Below are positions 38,048 through 46,188 of a stretch of DNA of 57,982 nucleotides, piece after piece. The DNA is taken from the NCBI RefSeq assembly GCF_015356865.1, contig NZ_JAAFZA010000040.1:1-57982 (forward strand). Direction: 5' to 3'. The translations under genes and the position numbers were made by a program. The notes beneath the pieces were generated by a model. That model ran no database searches. It saw only the letters and a program-made list of their open reading frames with translations, and was not told the origin of the DNA. Every line of letters begins with the position of its first letter. Position 1 is the stretch's first letter. This DNA is from Catenulispora pinisilvae (GTDB lineage Bacteria; Actinomycetota; Actinomycetes; Streptomycetales; Catenulisporaceae).

Positions 38048-38665
38048 ATGACCGGCACGCCCAGCACCACGTCCAGCACCATGGGCCGACCTCGCGACTC
38101 CAGCCGCGACGTGGCGATCCTCCAAGCCACCCTGGCCCTGCTCACCGAGGTCGGCTACGAGCAGCTGTCCATGGAGGCCGTCGCCGGCCGTTCCGGCACG
38201 GCCAAGACCACCGTCTACCGCCGCTACCGCGACAAGGCCGCCCTCGTCGCGGCCGCCGTCGACCACCGCGCGCCCAGCACGCCGCCCGAGCCGGCCTCGG
38301 AGGACCTGCGCGAGAACCTGCTCGCTCTGGTCGGCTGGCTCGCGGACCAGATCGCCGAGAAGGAGATCGGGCTGCTCGGCGCGGTGTTCGCCGGGATGCG
38401 CAGCGACCCGAGGCTGGCGCAGGAGATGCGCCGCATCCTGAACCGCGACGGGGCCGCGATGACCGAGCGGCCGTTGCGCGTGGCGGCCGAGCGGGGCGAG
38501 CCGTTGGTGCCGGACGCCGCGGAACTGTTCGTCGAGGTCGCCTCCGCGGTGATCCTGCGCCGCGTCGTCGTCGCCAACGAACCCTGCGACCAGAGCTTCA
38601 TCGAGCACGTCGTCGACGACGTGCTCCTGCCCGTACTGCGTAGTACGAAGGGAACACCCGCATGA
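38048..38665 (+). CDS. TetR/AcrR family transcriptional regulator
   Basis: A 205-residue regulator. The HTH (GRPRDSSRDVAILQATLALLTEVGYEQLSMEAVAGRSGTAKTTVYRRYRDKAALVAAAV in outline) is of the AcrR type with a basic arm. The C-terminal domain resembles the TetR_C_16-like group. The operator directly upstream and the 4-bp ATGA overlap with the following NmrA-like oxidoreductase gene indicate an autoregulated two-gene operon. The ligand is unknown. Confidence 0.92.
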   Translation: MTGTPSTTSSTMGRPRDSSRDVAILQATLALLTEVGYEQLSMEAVAGRSGTAKTTVYRRYRDKAALVAAAVDHRAPSTPPEPASEDLRENLLALVGWLADQIAEKEIGLLGAVFAGMRSDPRLAQEMRRILNRDGAAMTERPLRVAAERGEPLVPDAAELFVEVASAVILRRVVVANEPCDQSFIEHVVDDVLLPVLRSTKGTPA

Positions 38666-39513
38666 TCGTTGTCACCGGAGCCACCGGCGCGCTGAACGGC
38701 GCGACCGTCGAGCAGCTCCTCAAGCACCTCCCGGCCGCGCAGATCGGCGTGAGCGTCCGCGACGTCGCCAAGGCGCGGCACTTCGCGGATCGCGGCGTCC
38801 GGGTGCGTCAGGGTTCGTACGAGGACCCGGCCGCGCTGCGTCACTCCTTCGAAGGCGCCCAGCAGGTCCTGCTCGTCTCGTCCAGCGATCCGCACGACGG
38901 CCACGTCGCGCTGCACCGCGCCGGCATCGAGGCAGCCGTCGCCGCGGGAGCCGAGCGCATCCTCTACACCAGCCACCAGGGCGCCGGAGCCGACACGCCC
39001 TTCCCGCCGGGCCGCGACCACGCCGCGACCGAAGACCTGCTCGCCGCCTCCGGTGTCGCCTGGACCTCGCTGCGCAACGGTTTCTACGCCCACAGCCTGA
39101 CCTGGTTCCTGGGCCCCTGGCAGGAGAAAGGCAACATCACCGCTCCGGCTGACGGTCCCGTCTCCTGGACCGATCGCGCCGACTCCGCCGAGGCGGCAGC
39201 GGTGATCCTGGCCGACGGCCGCACCTTCGACGGTCCGGTGACGCTCACCGCGAGTCGGGCCGTGACTTTCGACGACGTGGCCGCCATCGCCTCGACGATC
39301 GGCGGCCGCCCGGTCGAACGCGTCGTCGTGGACGACGAGGAGTGGATCGCGAACCAGGTCGCCGCCGGTACGCCGGAACCGAGGGCGCGCATGATGCTCA
39401 CGCTGTTCCAGGCATCCCGCCAGGGCCGCTTCGCCGGGGTCGATCCGCTGCTCGCCGAACTCCTGGGACGCGAACCGCGCAGCGTCGCCGACCATCTCGC
39501 GGCGAGTGCGTGA
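38662..39513 (+). CDS. NmrA-like NAD(P)-binding oxidoreductase (QorB type)
   Basis: A 283-residue atypical SDR. N-terminal VVTGATGALNGATVEQLLKH gives the nucleotide loop in the form GxxGxxxG with Asn; next come SVRD, VRQGSYEDPAALRHSFEGAQQVLLVSS and LYTSHQGAG. It resembles quinone oxidoreductase 2 (QorB/YtfG) and NmrA-type redox sensors. It would use NADPH to reduce quinones or sense the NADP state. Its start overlaps the tetR stop by 4 bp, so it depends on the tetR promoter. Confidence 0.88.
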   Translation: MIVVTGATGALNGATVEQLLKHLPAAQIGVSVRDVAKARHFADRGVRVRQGSYEDPAALRHSFEGAQQVLLVSSSDPHDGHVALHRAGIEAAVAAGAERILYTSHQGAGADTPFPPGRDHAATEDLLAASGVAWTSLRNGFYAHSLTWFLGPWQEKGNITAPADGPVSWTDRADSAEAAAVILADGRTFDGPVTLTASRAVTFDDVAAIASTIGGRPVERVVVDDEEWIANQVAAGTPEPRARMMLTLFQASRQGRFAGVDPLLAELLGREPRSVADHLAASA

Positions 39514-39551
39514 AACAGCCCTGATACCGATACCGACCCACCGGCGCGGCG

Positions 39552-40715
39552 CTACCCCTTCAACCGCCCCAACCGCTCCACGGCCTCAGCCAACACCTCG
39601 TCCTTCTTGCAGAACGCGAACCGCACCAGACTCCGCGCGGCCTCGGTGTCGTCGTAGAAGACCTGGTTCGGGATCGCGACGATCCCGCACCGCTCCGGCA
39701 GCTCCCGGCAGAACGCCATGCCGTCCTGGTCGCTCAGCCCACTGATATCCGTCGTGACGAAGTACGTCCCGTCTGGCCGGAACACCTCGAACCCGGCCGC
39801 GCTCAGCCCGTCGGCCAGCAGATCGCGCTTGCGCTCCAAGTCGGAGCGCAGCGTCGCGAAGTACTCGTCCGGCAAGGCCAGCGCGGTCGCGGCCGCGTAC
39901 TGGAACGGCCCGCTGGCGACGTAGGTCAGGAACTGCTTGGCGCTGCGAACCGCGGACACCAGCGCCGGGGGAGCGGTCACCCAGCCGACCTTCCACCCCG
40001 TGAAGGAGAACGTCTTGCCCGCCGACCCGATCGTCACCGTGCGCTCCCGCATCCCCGGCAGCGTGGCCAGCGGAATGTGCTCGGGGCCGAACGTCAGGTG
40101 CTCGTAGACCTCGTCGGTGACGACCAGCAGGTCCCGTTCCCGCGCCAGCTCCGCGATCGCCTCCGACTCCGCGCGGGTGAGGACCATGCCGGTCGGGTTG
40201 TGCGGGGTGTTCAGCAGCAGCAGGCGGGTGCGGTCGGTGACGGCGGCGCGCAGCGCGTCCAGGTCGGGGCGGAAGTGCGGCGGACGCAGCGTCACCGGCA
40301 CCCGCACGCCGCCGGCCATCGCGATGCACGCCGTATAGGAGTCGTAGTACGGCTCGAACGCCACGACCTCGTCGCCCGGCTCCAGCAGCGCCAGCAGCGC
40401 CGCCGCGATGGCCTCGGTGGCGCCGGCCGTGACCAGCACCTCGGTGTCCGGGTCGAAGTCCAGGCCGTAGAAGCGCTTCTGGTGCGCGGCGACCGCGGCC
40501 CGCAGCTCGGGGATGCCGGCGCCGGGCGGGTACTGGTTGCCGTGGCCGGCCAGCACGGCCTCGGCCGCCGCCCGCTTGATCTCCTCGGGCCCGTCGGTGT
40601 CCGGGAAGCCCTGGCCCAGGTTGATCGAGCCGGTGGCGACGGCCAGCGCCGACATCTCGGCGAAGATGGTGGTGCCCATCGGGGCCAGGCGGCTGTTGAC
40701 GTAGGGCATGCGCAT
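39552..40715 (-). CDS. Class I/II PLP-dependent aminotransferase
   Basis: A 387-residue fold-type I aminotransferase. Motifs: SINLGQGFPDTDGPEEI, YPPGAGIPELRAAVAAHQ, VTAGATEAI, NTPHNPTGMVLT (PLP Asn), VTDEVYEHLTF (Asp/Tyr) and SAGKTFSFTGWKVGW (Schiff-base Lys), plus the C-terminal Arg in VRFAFCK. The pattern matches the methionine aminotransferase/kynurenine aminotransferase and DapC-like group (YbdL-type), so substrate could be N-succinyl-LL-2,6-DAP or methionine; I cannot decide. An alternative ATG 6 bp further in exists at 40709. Confidence 0.9.
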   Translation of the reverse strand: MRMPYVNSRLAPMGTTIFAEMSALAVATGSINLGQGFPDTDGPEEIKRAAAEAVLAGHGNQYPPGAGIPELRAAVAAHQKRFYGLDFDPDTEVLVTAGATEAIAAALLALLEPGDEVVAFEPYYDSYTACIAMAGGVRVPVTLRPPHFRPDLDALRAAVTDRTRLLLLNTPHNPTGMVLTRAESEAIAELARERDLLVVTDEVYEHLTFGPEHIPLATLPGMRERTVTIGSAGKTFSFTGWKVGWVTAPPALVSAVRSAKQFLTYVASGPFQYAAATALALPDEYFATLRSDLERKRDLLADGLSAAGFEVFRPDGTYFVTTDISGLSDQDGMAFCRELPERCGIVAIPNQVFYDDTEAARSLVRFAFCKKDEVLAEAVERLGRLKG

Positions 40716-40740
40716 GCCGCCATCCTGCCGTACCGGCGGC

Positions 40741-40791
40741 GACCCGGCTCGTAAGGCGGCCCAGCCCGTAAGGCGACCCGGCTCGTAAGGC
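40741..40791. repeat. Tandem repeat, 17 bp x 3
   Basis: GACCCGGCTCGTAAGGC (40741-40757 and again 40775-40791) flanks a diverged copy (40758-40774). It is located between the divergent aminotransferase and LLM genes. Confidence 0.7.
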
Positions 40792-40870
40792 GACAGGCCG
40801 GTGACGCCCCGCGCCCCGTAAGCCCCGGGCCGCCCCCGGAAGCATTGCCGGATGTGCGAGGCTAGTCCCC

Positions 40871-41797
40871 ATGGACTTGCGCATCTTCACCGAGCCCCAG
40901 CAGGGCGCCGACTACGACACTCTGCTCACCGTCGCCAAGGCCAGCGAGGACCTGGGCTTCGACGCGTTCTTCCGCTCCGACCACTACCTGAAGATGGGCT
41001 CCGGCACCGGACTGCCCGGCCCCACCGACGCCTGGATCACCCTGGCCGGCCTGGCCCGCGACACCCGCCGCATCAAGCTGGGCACCCTCGTCTCCCCGGC
41101 GACCTTTCGGCTGCCGGGCCCGCTGGCCATCTCGGTGGCGCAGGTCGACGCGATGGCCGGCCCGGGCCGGGTGGAGCTGGGCCTGGGCACCGGCTGGTTC
41201 GCCGACGAGCACACCGCCTACGGCATCCCGTTCCCGGAGAAGCGGTTCGGCCTGTTCGAGGAGCAGCTGGAGATCATCACCGGGCTGTGGAACACCCCGG
41301 TCGGCGAGACCTACAGCTTCAAGGGCGAGCACTACACCCTCACCGACTCCCCGGCGCTGCCCAAGCCGGTCACCAAGCCGCACCCGCCGATCGTCATCGG
41401 TGGCGGCGGCCCGAAGCGCACCCCGCGCCTGGCCGCGCAATACGCCGATGAGTACAACACCTCGTTCAAGTCCTTCGAGGACAGCGAGCAGTTGTTCGGC
41501 ACCGTCCGCGAGGCAGTGGCGGCCAACGGCCGCGCCGCGGAGTCGATGACGTACTCCGCCGCGCTGGTGGCCTGCGTCGGCCGGGACGAGGCCGAACTCG
41601 CCCGGCGCGCCGCCGCGATCGGCCGCGAGCCGGCCGAGCTGCGCGAGAACGGCCTGGCCGGCACCCCGGCCGAGGTCGTCGAGAAGCTGGGGCGCTACGC
41701 GGGCATCGGCACGCAGCGCGTCTACATGCAGATCCTCGACCTACAGGACCTGGACCACATCGAGCTGATCGCGAACGAAGTGATGCGGCAGCTCTGA
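40871..41797 (+). CDS. LLM class F420-dependent oxidoreductase
   Basis: A 308-residue luciferase-like (beta/alpha)8-barrel. The TIGR03560 type is recognised by FDAFFRSDHYLKM near the N-terminus, IKLGTLVSPATFRLPGPLAISVAQVDAMAGPGRVELGLGTGW, PPIVIGGGGPKRT and a terminal IGTQRVYMQI. Such enzymes use coenzyme F420H2 rather than FMN; the substrate is unknown. It implies that the host makes F420, which bears on the CofE-like domain in the asnB fusion. The next gene, a pentapeptide protein, starts 43 bp downstream in the same direction and may be co-transcribed. Confidence 0.9.
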   Translation: MDLRIFTEPQQGADYDTLLTVAKASEDLGFDAFFRSDHYLKMGSGTGLPGPTDAWITLAGLARDTRRIKLGTLVSPATFRLPGPLAISVAQVDAMAGPGRVELGLGTGWFADEHTAYGIPFPEKRFGLFEEQLEIITGLWNTPVGETYSFKGEHYTLTDSPALPKPVTKPHPPIVIGGGGPKRTPRLAAQYADEYNTSFKSFEDSEQLFGTVREAVAANGRAAESMTYSAALVACVGRDEAELARRAAAIGREPAELRENGLAGTPAEVVEKLGRYAGIGTQRVYMQILDLQDLDHIELIANEVMRQL

Positions 41798-41839
41798 GTC
41801 CGGCACGCCGGTAGCCGCGAGAAGTAGGTACGACCACAC

Positions 41840-42673
41840 ATGCCCAGCGCCGAGCGGACCGACCGCGCCGACCTGACGGCCGACTGCGCGAACTGCTTCG
41901 CGCTGTGCTGTGTGGGACTGGCGTTCACGGCGTCCCAGGACTTCGCCATCGACAAGGCCCCCGGGACGCCGTGCCCCAACCTGGCCGCCGACGACCGCTG
42001 CTCGATCCACACCGGCCTGCGCGGCCGCGGCTTCCAGGGCTGCACGGTCTACGACTGCTTCGGCGCCGGCCAGCGGCTGTCGCAGGAGACGTTCGGCGGC
42101 GTGTCGTGGCGCGAGGCACCGCACACCGCCCCGCAGATGTTCGCCGCCCTGCCGGTGCTGCGCCAACTCCACGAGATGCTGTGGTACCTGGCCGAGGCCG
42201 AGACCCTGGCTTCGGCCTCGGCGCTGCGGACCGAACTCGGCTGGTCGGCCCAGGAGACCGAGCGTTTGTCGCGACTGCCGATCAATAAGTTGTTAGCGCT
42301 CGATGTCGCCGCGCACCGAGCCGGTGTCAGCGAGCTGCTTTCCGAAGTCAGTGCCCTGGTCCGCGCCGGCGTCGGCGGAGGTAGGAAGAAGGACAGACGC
42401 GGCGCGGACCTGATCGGCGCACGGCTGAAAGGTGCCGACCTACGCGGCGCCGATCTGCGTGGCGCCTACCTGATCGGCGCCGATCTTTCGGGGGCTGATT
42501 TACGGCGCGCTGATCTGATCGGCGCCGATCTGCGGGACGCGAACCTGGCCGGGGCTGATCTGACCGGTGCGATATTCCTGACGCAGGCGCAGGTCAACGC
42601 GGCGCTGGGGGATCAGGGCACGAAGATCCCGACTGGGTTGACCCGCCCATCGCACTGGGACTCACCGGCCTGA
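41840..42673 (+). CDS. Cysteine-rich pentapeptide-repeat protein
   Basis: A 277-residue two-part protein. The N-terminal 75 residues hold eight cysteines (16, 19, 23, 24, 45, 54, 68, 73) in [10 protein letters not shown]...[15 protein letters not shown]...[11 protein letters not shown], similar to YkgJ-type metal-binding clusters. Residues 80-180 are helical. Residues about 188-248 are pentapeptide repeats ([19 protein letters not shown] and so on) that would fold as a right-handed quadrilateral helix. Two rare TTA codons occur (42293 and 42500). Function unknown; some pentapeptide proteins mimic DNA and protect gyrase. Confidence 0.85.
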   Translation: MPSAERTDRADLTADCANCFALCCVGLAFTASQDFAIDKAPGTPCPNLAADDRCSIHTGLRGRGFQGCTVYDCFGAGQRLSQETFGGVSWREAPHTAPQMFAALPVLRQLHEMLWYLAEAETLASASALRTELGWSAQETERLSRLPINKLLALDVAAHRAGVSELLSEVSALVRAGVGGGRKKDRRGADLIGARLKGADLRGADLRGAYLIGADLSGADLRRADLIGADLRDANLAGADLTGAIFLTQAQVNAALGDQGTKIPTGLTRPSHWDSPA

Positions 42674-42692
42674 CGCGGCCTTCGCGCTGGGC

Positions 42693-42718
42693 CTGATCGG
42701 CCTGATCAGACCGATCAG
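42693..42718. terminator. Hairpin between convergent genes
   Basis: CTGATCGG (42693-42700) pairs with CCGATCAG (42711-42718), with a 10-nt loop that is itself partly palindromic (CTGATCAG). Confidence 0.6.
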
Positions 42719-42729
42719 ACCGATCGCCA

Positions 42730-43512
42730 TCAGTCCTCTGCCAACAGCGGCCTCAAACGCTCGGCCAGCGCCGGGTCATGCAGCCGCATCTCCCGATCAA
42801 AAGCCTCCACCGCGACCATCAGAGCCCGTCGAAGCTCGTCCGCATCGAGCGAGCGCACCAGCGTGCCGCGCAACGGATCGGTCACCTCGGCCGGCAGCAG
42901 ATGCGCGCCCTTGGCGTAGGCGGTCGGGTAGCCGAGCCGAAGGCACGCCAGGGCGATGACGTGGGTCCGGGCCTGCCCGATCCAGTGTTCGGCCTGCCAG
43001 TCCCGGCCGCGCTCGACGCAGGTGCGGGCGTGCAGGAGGTGGTGCCACGTCAGGCCGATCTCCTGGGTCTGGGCAGCGGGGTTCGGCGTGGGCGTCCAGG
43101 CCTCCTTGTCGGCACCGCCCGCGCTGTGCGCGTCGTCCGCGAAGTCGCCGAACACCGGCCGCCACGCCGGCCCGCGCCGCACCAACTCGCCCTCGGGATA
43201 GAAGTTCAGGTCCAGTTCCAGGCCGTTCGGCAGCAGGAAGACCCGGATGAGCTGCGCCGTCCCGGTCGGCAGATCCCAGTGGTGGACGACACCGGACCCG
43301 GCCGCCAACCAGTCGGTCCAGTGCTCGGCCACCCCCGCGACCCCGGCCCGCGCCGCACCGTCGACGGTGAAGGCGAGGTCGAGGTCCGACCACCGATCGG
43401 CCTCGCCGGAGGCGCAGGAGCCGAGCAGCACGGCGCCGGTGACGTCGGGATCGGCTTCGGCCCGCTCGATCAGGGTCCTGAGCATCTGGTCGCGCTCGCT
43501 CGCGGTGAACAT
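42730..43512 (-). CDS. Nucleotidyltransferase domain protein
   Basis: A 260-residue protein of the aminoglycoside-adenylyltransferase-like nucleotidyltransferase fold: LLGSCASGEADRWSDLDLAFTVDG gives the GSx9-11DxD metal motif and ELDLNFYPEGEL provides the third carboxylate. The C-terminal half is helical (HLLHARTCVERGRDWQAEHWI..). Substrate unknown; proteins of this type include resistance enzymes and antitoxin-like MNTs. TAGCGT (43520-43525) stands 7 nt before ATG 43512, which argues for that start and a leaderless mRNA. Confidence 0.82.
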   Translation of the reverse strand: MFTASERDQMLRTLIERAEADPDVTGAVLLGSCASGEADRWSDLDLAFTVDGAARAGVAGVAEHWTDWLAAGSGVVHHWDLPTGTAQLIRVFLLPNGLELDLNFYPEGELVRRGPAWRPVFGDFADDAHSAGGADKEAWTPTPNPAAQTQEIGLTWHHLLHARTCVERGRDWQAEHWIGQARTHVIALACLRLGYPTAYAKGAHLLPAEVTDPLRGTLVRSLDADELRRALMVAVEAFDREMRLHDPALAERLRPLLAED

Positions 43513-43834
43513 GGACGAAACGCTAGACGGCCGGGTTCCGGTTCCCGCGCAGCCCCGCCCGAAGCCGCGGGTCGCGCCGAGGAGTGTCAGCCCGGCTACG
43601 GAACGGCACCGGGCCGCTGACGTTGAGAGTTTTGAGGTCCGCGCCGCGACCTGCCCCCGGCCTCCGCCAGCGAGGCGATCGCCTACGTTGCCGTTTCGTA
43701 ACGCGTTCATGGCGTATTCGTGTCCCCAAGTTCATGGCGATCATGGCAGATTCACGAATAGGTTTTCCGCGTCAACATATCGGCGGCGCCTCCCGGGGGT
43801 AGGCGACGTGCGGACCAGAAAGGGGCAAGCTCCA
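43513..43834. promoter_or_regulatory. Intergenic region upstream of the xylose-type ABC operon
   Basis: A 322-bp gap without a gene. GTTCATGGCG is repeated directly at 43705-43714 and 43730-43739, with a weaker third copy (ATCATGGCAG) at 43740. TATTCGTG (43715-43722) and CACGAATA (43753-43760) form an 8-bp inverted repeat 30 bp apart. These AT-richer blocks are the best candidates for promoter and repressor sites, perhaps for the ROK protein encoded downstream. Confidence 0.5.
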
Positions 43835-44998
43835 ATGCGTAAGGCGATCCTCGTCGTCACCGCACTCGGCGTCGCAGTGACACTGAGCGCAGCCGGTTGC
43901 AGCAGCTCGAAGAGCAGCGGTAGCAAGAGTTCTTCCTCGACAGGCGGCACTTCGACCGCCGCCAGCACCGGCTCCTCGAGCAGCAGCAGCAGTGGTTCGA
44001 TTCCCACGAGCTACAAGAACAACAAGGTCGGCGTCCTGCTTCCGGACACCAACTCCTCGCCGCGCTGGGTCAACTCCGACCCCAACGAGCTCACGACGAT
44101 GTGCACGAAGTACAACCTGAAGTGCGACATCCAGAACGCCAACGGCTCGGCGACCACGCAGACCTCCCAGGCCCAGTCGATGCTCAACGAGGGCGTCGGC
44201 GTCCTGATGATCGTCAACCTGGACTCCGGCTCGGCCAAGGCGATCGAGGCCCAGGCCCAGGCCAAGGGCGTTGTCACCATCGACTACGACCGGCTGACGC
44301 TCGGCGGCACCGCGCAGTACTACGTGTCCTACGACAACGTGGCCGTCGGCAAGCTGCAGGGCCAGTCCCTGGTCAACTGCCCGCAGGTCAAGGGCAAGGC
44401 CGCGGTCAAGTACGTCGAGGAGGACGGCGCCGCGACCGACAACAACGCGACGCTGTTCAAGCAGGGCTACGACAGCGTGCTGAAGGCCCAGCCCGGCTGG
44501 ACCCAGGCCGGCGACCAGTCCGGTAACTGGGACAACCCGGCCGGTACCGCGCAGTCGGTGTTCCAGAAGCTGCTGCAGGGCGCTCCGGACCTGAACGCGG
44601 TCATGGTCGCCAACGACGAGATGGCCAACGCCGCCATCACCGTCCTGAAGCAGCAGGGCCTGAACGGCAAGGTCGCCGTGTCCGGTCAGGACACCACGGT
44701 CTCCGGCATCCAGAACATCCTCACCGGCGACCAGTGCTTCACGATCTACAAGCCGGTCAAGGGCGAGGCCGACGTGGCCGTCCAGCTGGCCAGCCAGATC
44801 CTGTCCGGTCAGAAGCCGACCGCTCCGTCGACGGTCCACGACCCGACCGGCAACCGTGACGTGCCGTCCTACCTGGCGACCCCGGTCATGGTGGACAAGA
44901 CCAACATCACGCTGCCCTTCACCGACGGCTACCAGAAGGCCTCCGACGTCTGCACCGGCTCCTTCCAGGCGCTGTGCACCGCGGCCGGCATCAAGTAA
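43835..44998 (+). CDS. xylF: Xylose-type ABC transporter substrate-binding lipoprotein
   Basis: A 387-residue lipoprotein: lipobox SAAGC (Cys22), then a Ser/Thr linker of about 35 residues, then a periplasmic-binding-protein-like I domain. The XylF pattern includes VGVLLPDTNSSPRWVNSD, ANGSATTQTSQAQSMLNEGVGVLMIVNLDSG, GVVTIDYDRLTLGGTAQYYVSYDNVAVGKLQG and VSGQDTTVSGIQNILTGDQCFTIYKP, closest to D-xylose-binding proteins. The sugar itself is inferred. First gene of xylF-xylG-xylH. A hairpin follows its stop, which would favour higher expression of the binding protein than of the rest. Confidence 0.9.
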   Translation: MRKAILVVTALGVAVTLSAAGCSSSKSSGSKSSSSTGGTSTAASTGSSSSSSSGSIPTSYKNNKVGVLLPDTNSSPRWVNSDPNELTTMCTKYNLKCDIQNANGSATTQTSQAQSMLNEGVGVLMIVNLDSGSAKAIEAQAQAKGVVTIDYDRLTLGGTAQYYVSYDNVAVGKLQGQSLVNCPQVKGKAAVKYVEEDGAATDNNATLFKQGYDSVLKAQPGWTQAGDQSGNWDNPAGTAQSVFQKLLQGAPDLNAVMVANDEMANAAITVLKQQGLNGKVAVSGQDTTVSGIQNILTGDQCFTIYKPVKGEADVAVQLASQILSGQKPTAPSTVHDPTGNRDVPSYLATPVMVDKTNITLPFTDGYQKASDVCTGSFQALCTAAGIK

Positions 44999-45020
44999 GC
45001 AGCTGTCCCGACTCGCGGCC

Positions 45021-45051
45021 GCAGCACCGGGTTCCCACTCCCCGGTGCTGC
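45021..45051 (+). terminator. Intercistronic hairpin after xylF
   Basis: GCAGCACCGGG (45021-45031) pairs with CCCGGTGCTGC (45041-45051) over a 9-nt loop, 22 bp after the xylF stop. It could act as a partial terminator or mRNA stabiliser within the operon. The 210-bp gap to xylG holds no gene. Confidence 0.65.
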
Positions 45052-45210
45052 CGGCCGCCGGTCTCCAGCGCTCCGCGGGAGCTCTGAAATCCCCTGCGAA
45101 GCCCATGGAACGACCGCGAACCGGCGGTCGGTCACGCAAGACCGTTCGGGCTCGACCGCTCTGGCTCGACCGTTCGATTGCTGGGCGTCATGAGTTGAGA
45201 GAGGTGTGAG

Positions 45211-46188
45211 GTGACGGAAACCACCACGTCCGCGACACCCCGGACGGCGGGATCGGGCGAGCCGATCCTTAAGTTGCGGGCGATCAACAAATCCTTCGGC
45301 CCGGTCCACGTCCTGCAGGACGTCGATTTCGAGGCCCACGCCGGCGAGGTCACCGCGCTGGTCGGCGACAACGGCGCCGGCAAGTCCACGCTGGTGAAGT
45401 GCATCGGTGGCACGTACTCCATCGACGGCGGCGACTACCTGTTCGAGGGTGCGCCGGTCAAGGTGCACGACCCGCGCGACGCGGCCTCGCTGGGCATCGA
45501 GATCGTCTACCAGGACCTCGCGCTGTGCGAGAACCTGGACATCGTCGGCAACATGTTCCTGGGCCGCGAGCGGGTCTCCGGCTGGCGCACGCTCGATGAG
45601 AACACCATGGAGCGGATGGCCGGGGAGACCCTTTCCGGGCTGTCGGTGCGCACCGTGAAGTCCCTGCGCCAGCAGGTCTCCAGCCTGTCCGGCGGTCAGC
45701 GGCAGACGGTCGCGATCGCCAAGTCGGTGCTGTGGAACTCCAAGGTGGTCATCCTCGACGAGCCGACCGCCGCCCTGGGTGTGGCCCAGACCGCGCAGGT
45801 GCTGGATCTGGTGCGGCGGCTGGCCGACCGCGGCCTGGCCGTCATCCTGATCTCGCACAACATGCGCGACGTGCTGGAGGTCGCCGACCGGATCGTGGCG
45901 CTGTACCTGGGCAAGACCGCCGCGCAGGTCCAGCGGGCCGACGTGACGCAGACCCAGATCGTCGAGCTGATCACGGCCGGGCACTCCGGGAACATCGGCC
46001 TGCTGCCCACTGCCAACGGCAATGGAAACGGCAACGGCAACGCGGCCCAGGTGGCCGAGGTGCTCGGCATCGCCGACGGCATAGCCGACGAGCCGGCCGC
46101 AGTCGCCGACGCGGCCGCCGACGCCGAAGCGGCGGCCGGCACCGAGGAAACAGACGGAACCGACGGGGTTCAGGGAGCAGCCGAATGA
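45211..46188 (+). CDS. xylG: Sugar ABC transporter ATP-binding protein (single domain)
   Basis: A 325-residue ABC ATPase with Walker A GDNGAGKST (about residues 51-59), Q-loop VYQDLAL, signature LSGGQRQ, Walker B VVILDEPTAAL and switch His in ISHNMRD. Sugar importers of this class in enteric bacteria carry two fused ATPase domains (about 500 residues); this one has a single domain, so it must dimerise. The last 75 residues are an unusual tail: a GNGNGNGN run and then an acidic Ala-rich stretch. The permease ATG overlaps its stop by 4 bp. Confidence 0.9.
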   Translation: MTETTTSATPRTAGSGEPILKLRAINKSFGPVHVLQDVDFEAHAGEVTALVGDNGAGKSTLVKCIGGTYSIDGGDYLFEGAPVKVHDPRDAASLGIEIVYQDLALCENLDIVGNMFLGRERVSGWRTLDENTMERMAGETLSGLSVRTVKSLRQQVSSLSGGQRQTVAIAKSVLWNSKVVILDEPTAALGVAQTAQVLDLVRRLADRGLAVILISHNMRDVLEVADRIVALYLGKTAAQVQRADVTQTQIVELITAGHSGNIGLLPTANGNGNGNGNAAQVAEVLGIADGIADEPAAVADAAADAEAAAGTEETDGTDGVQGAAE

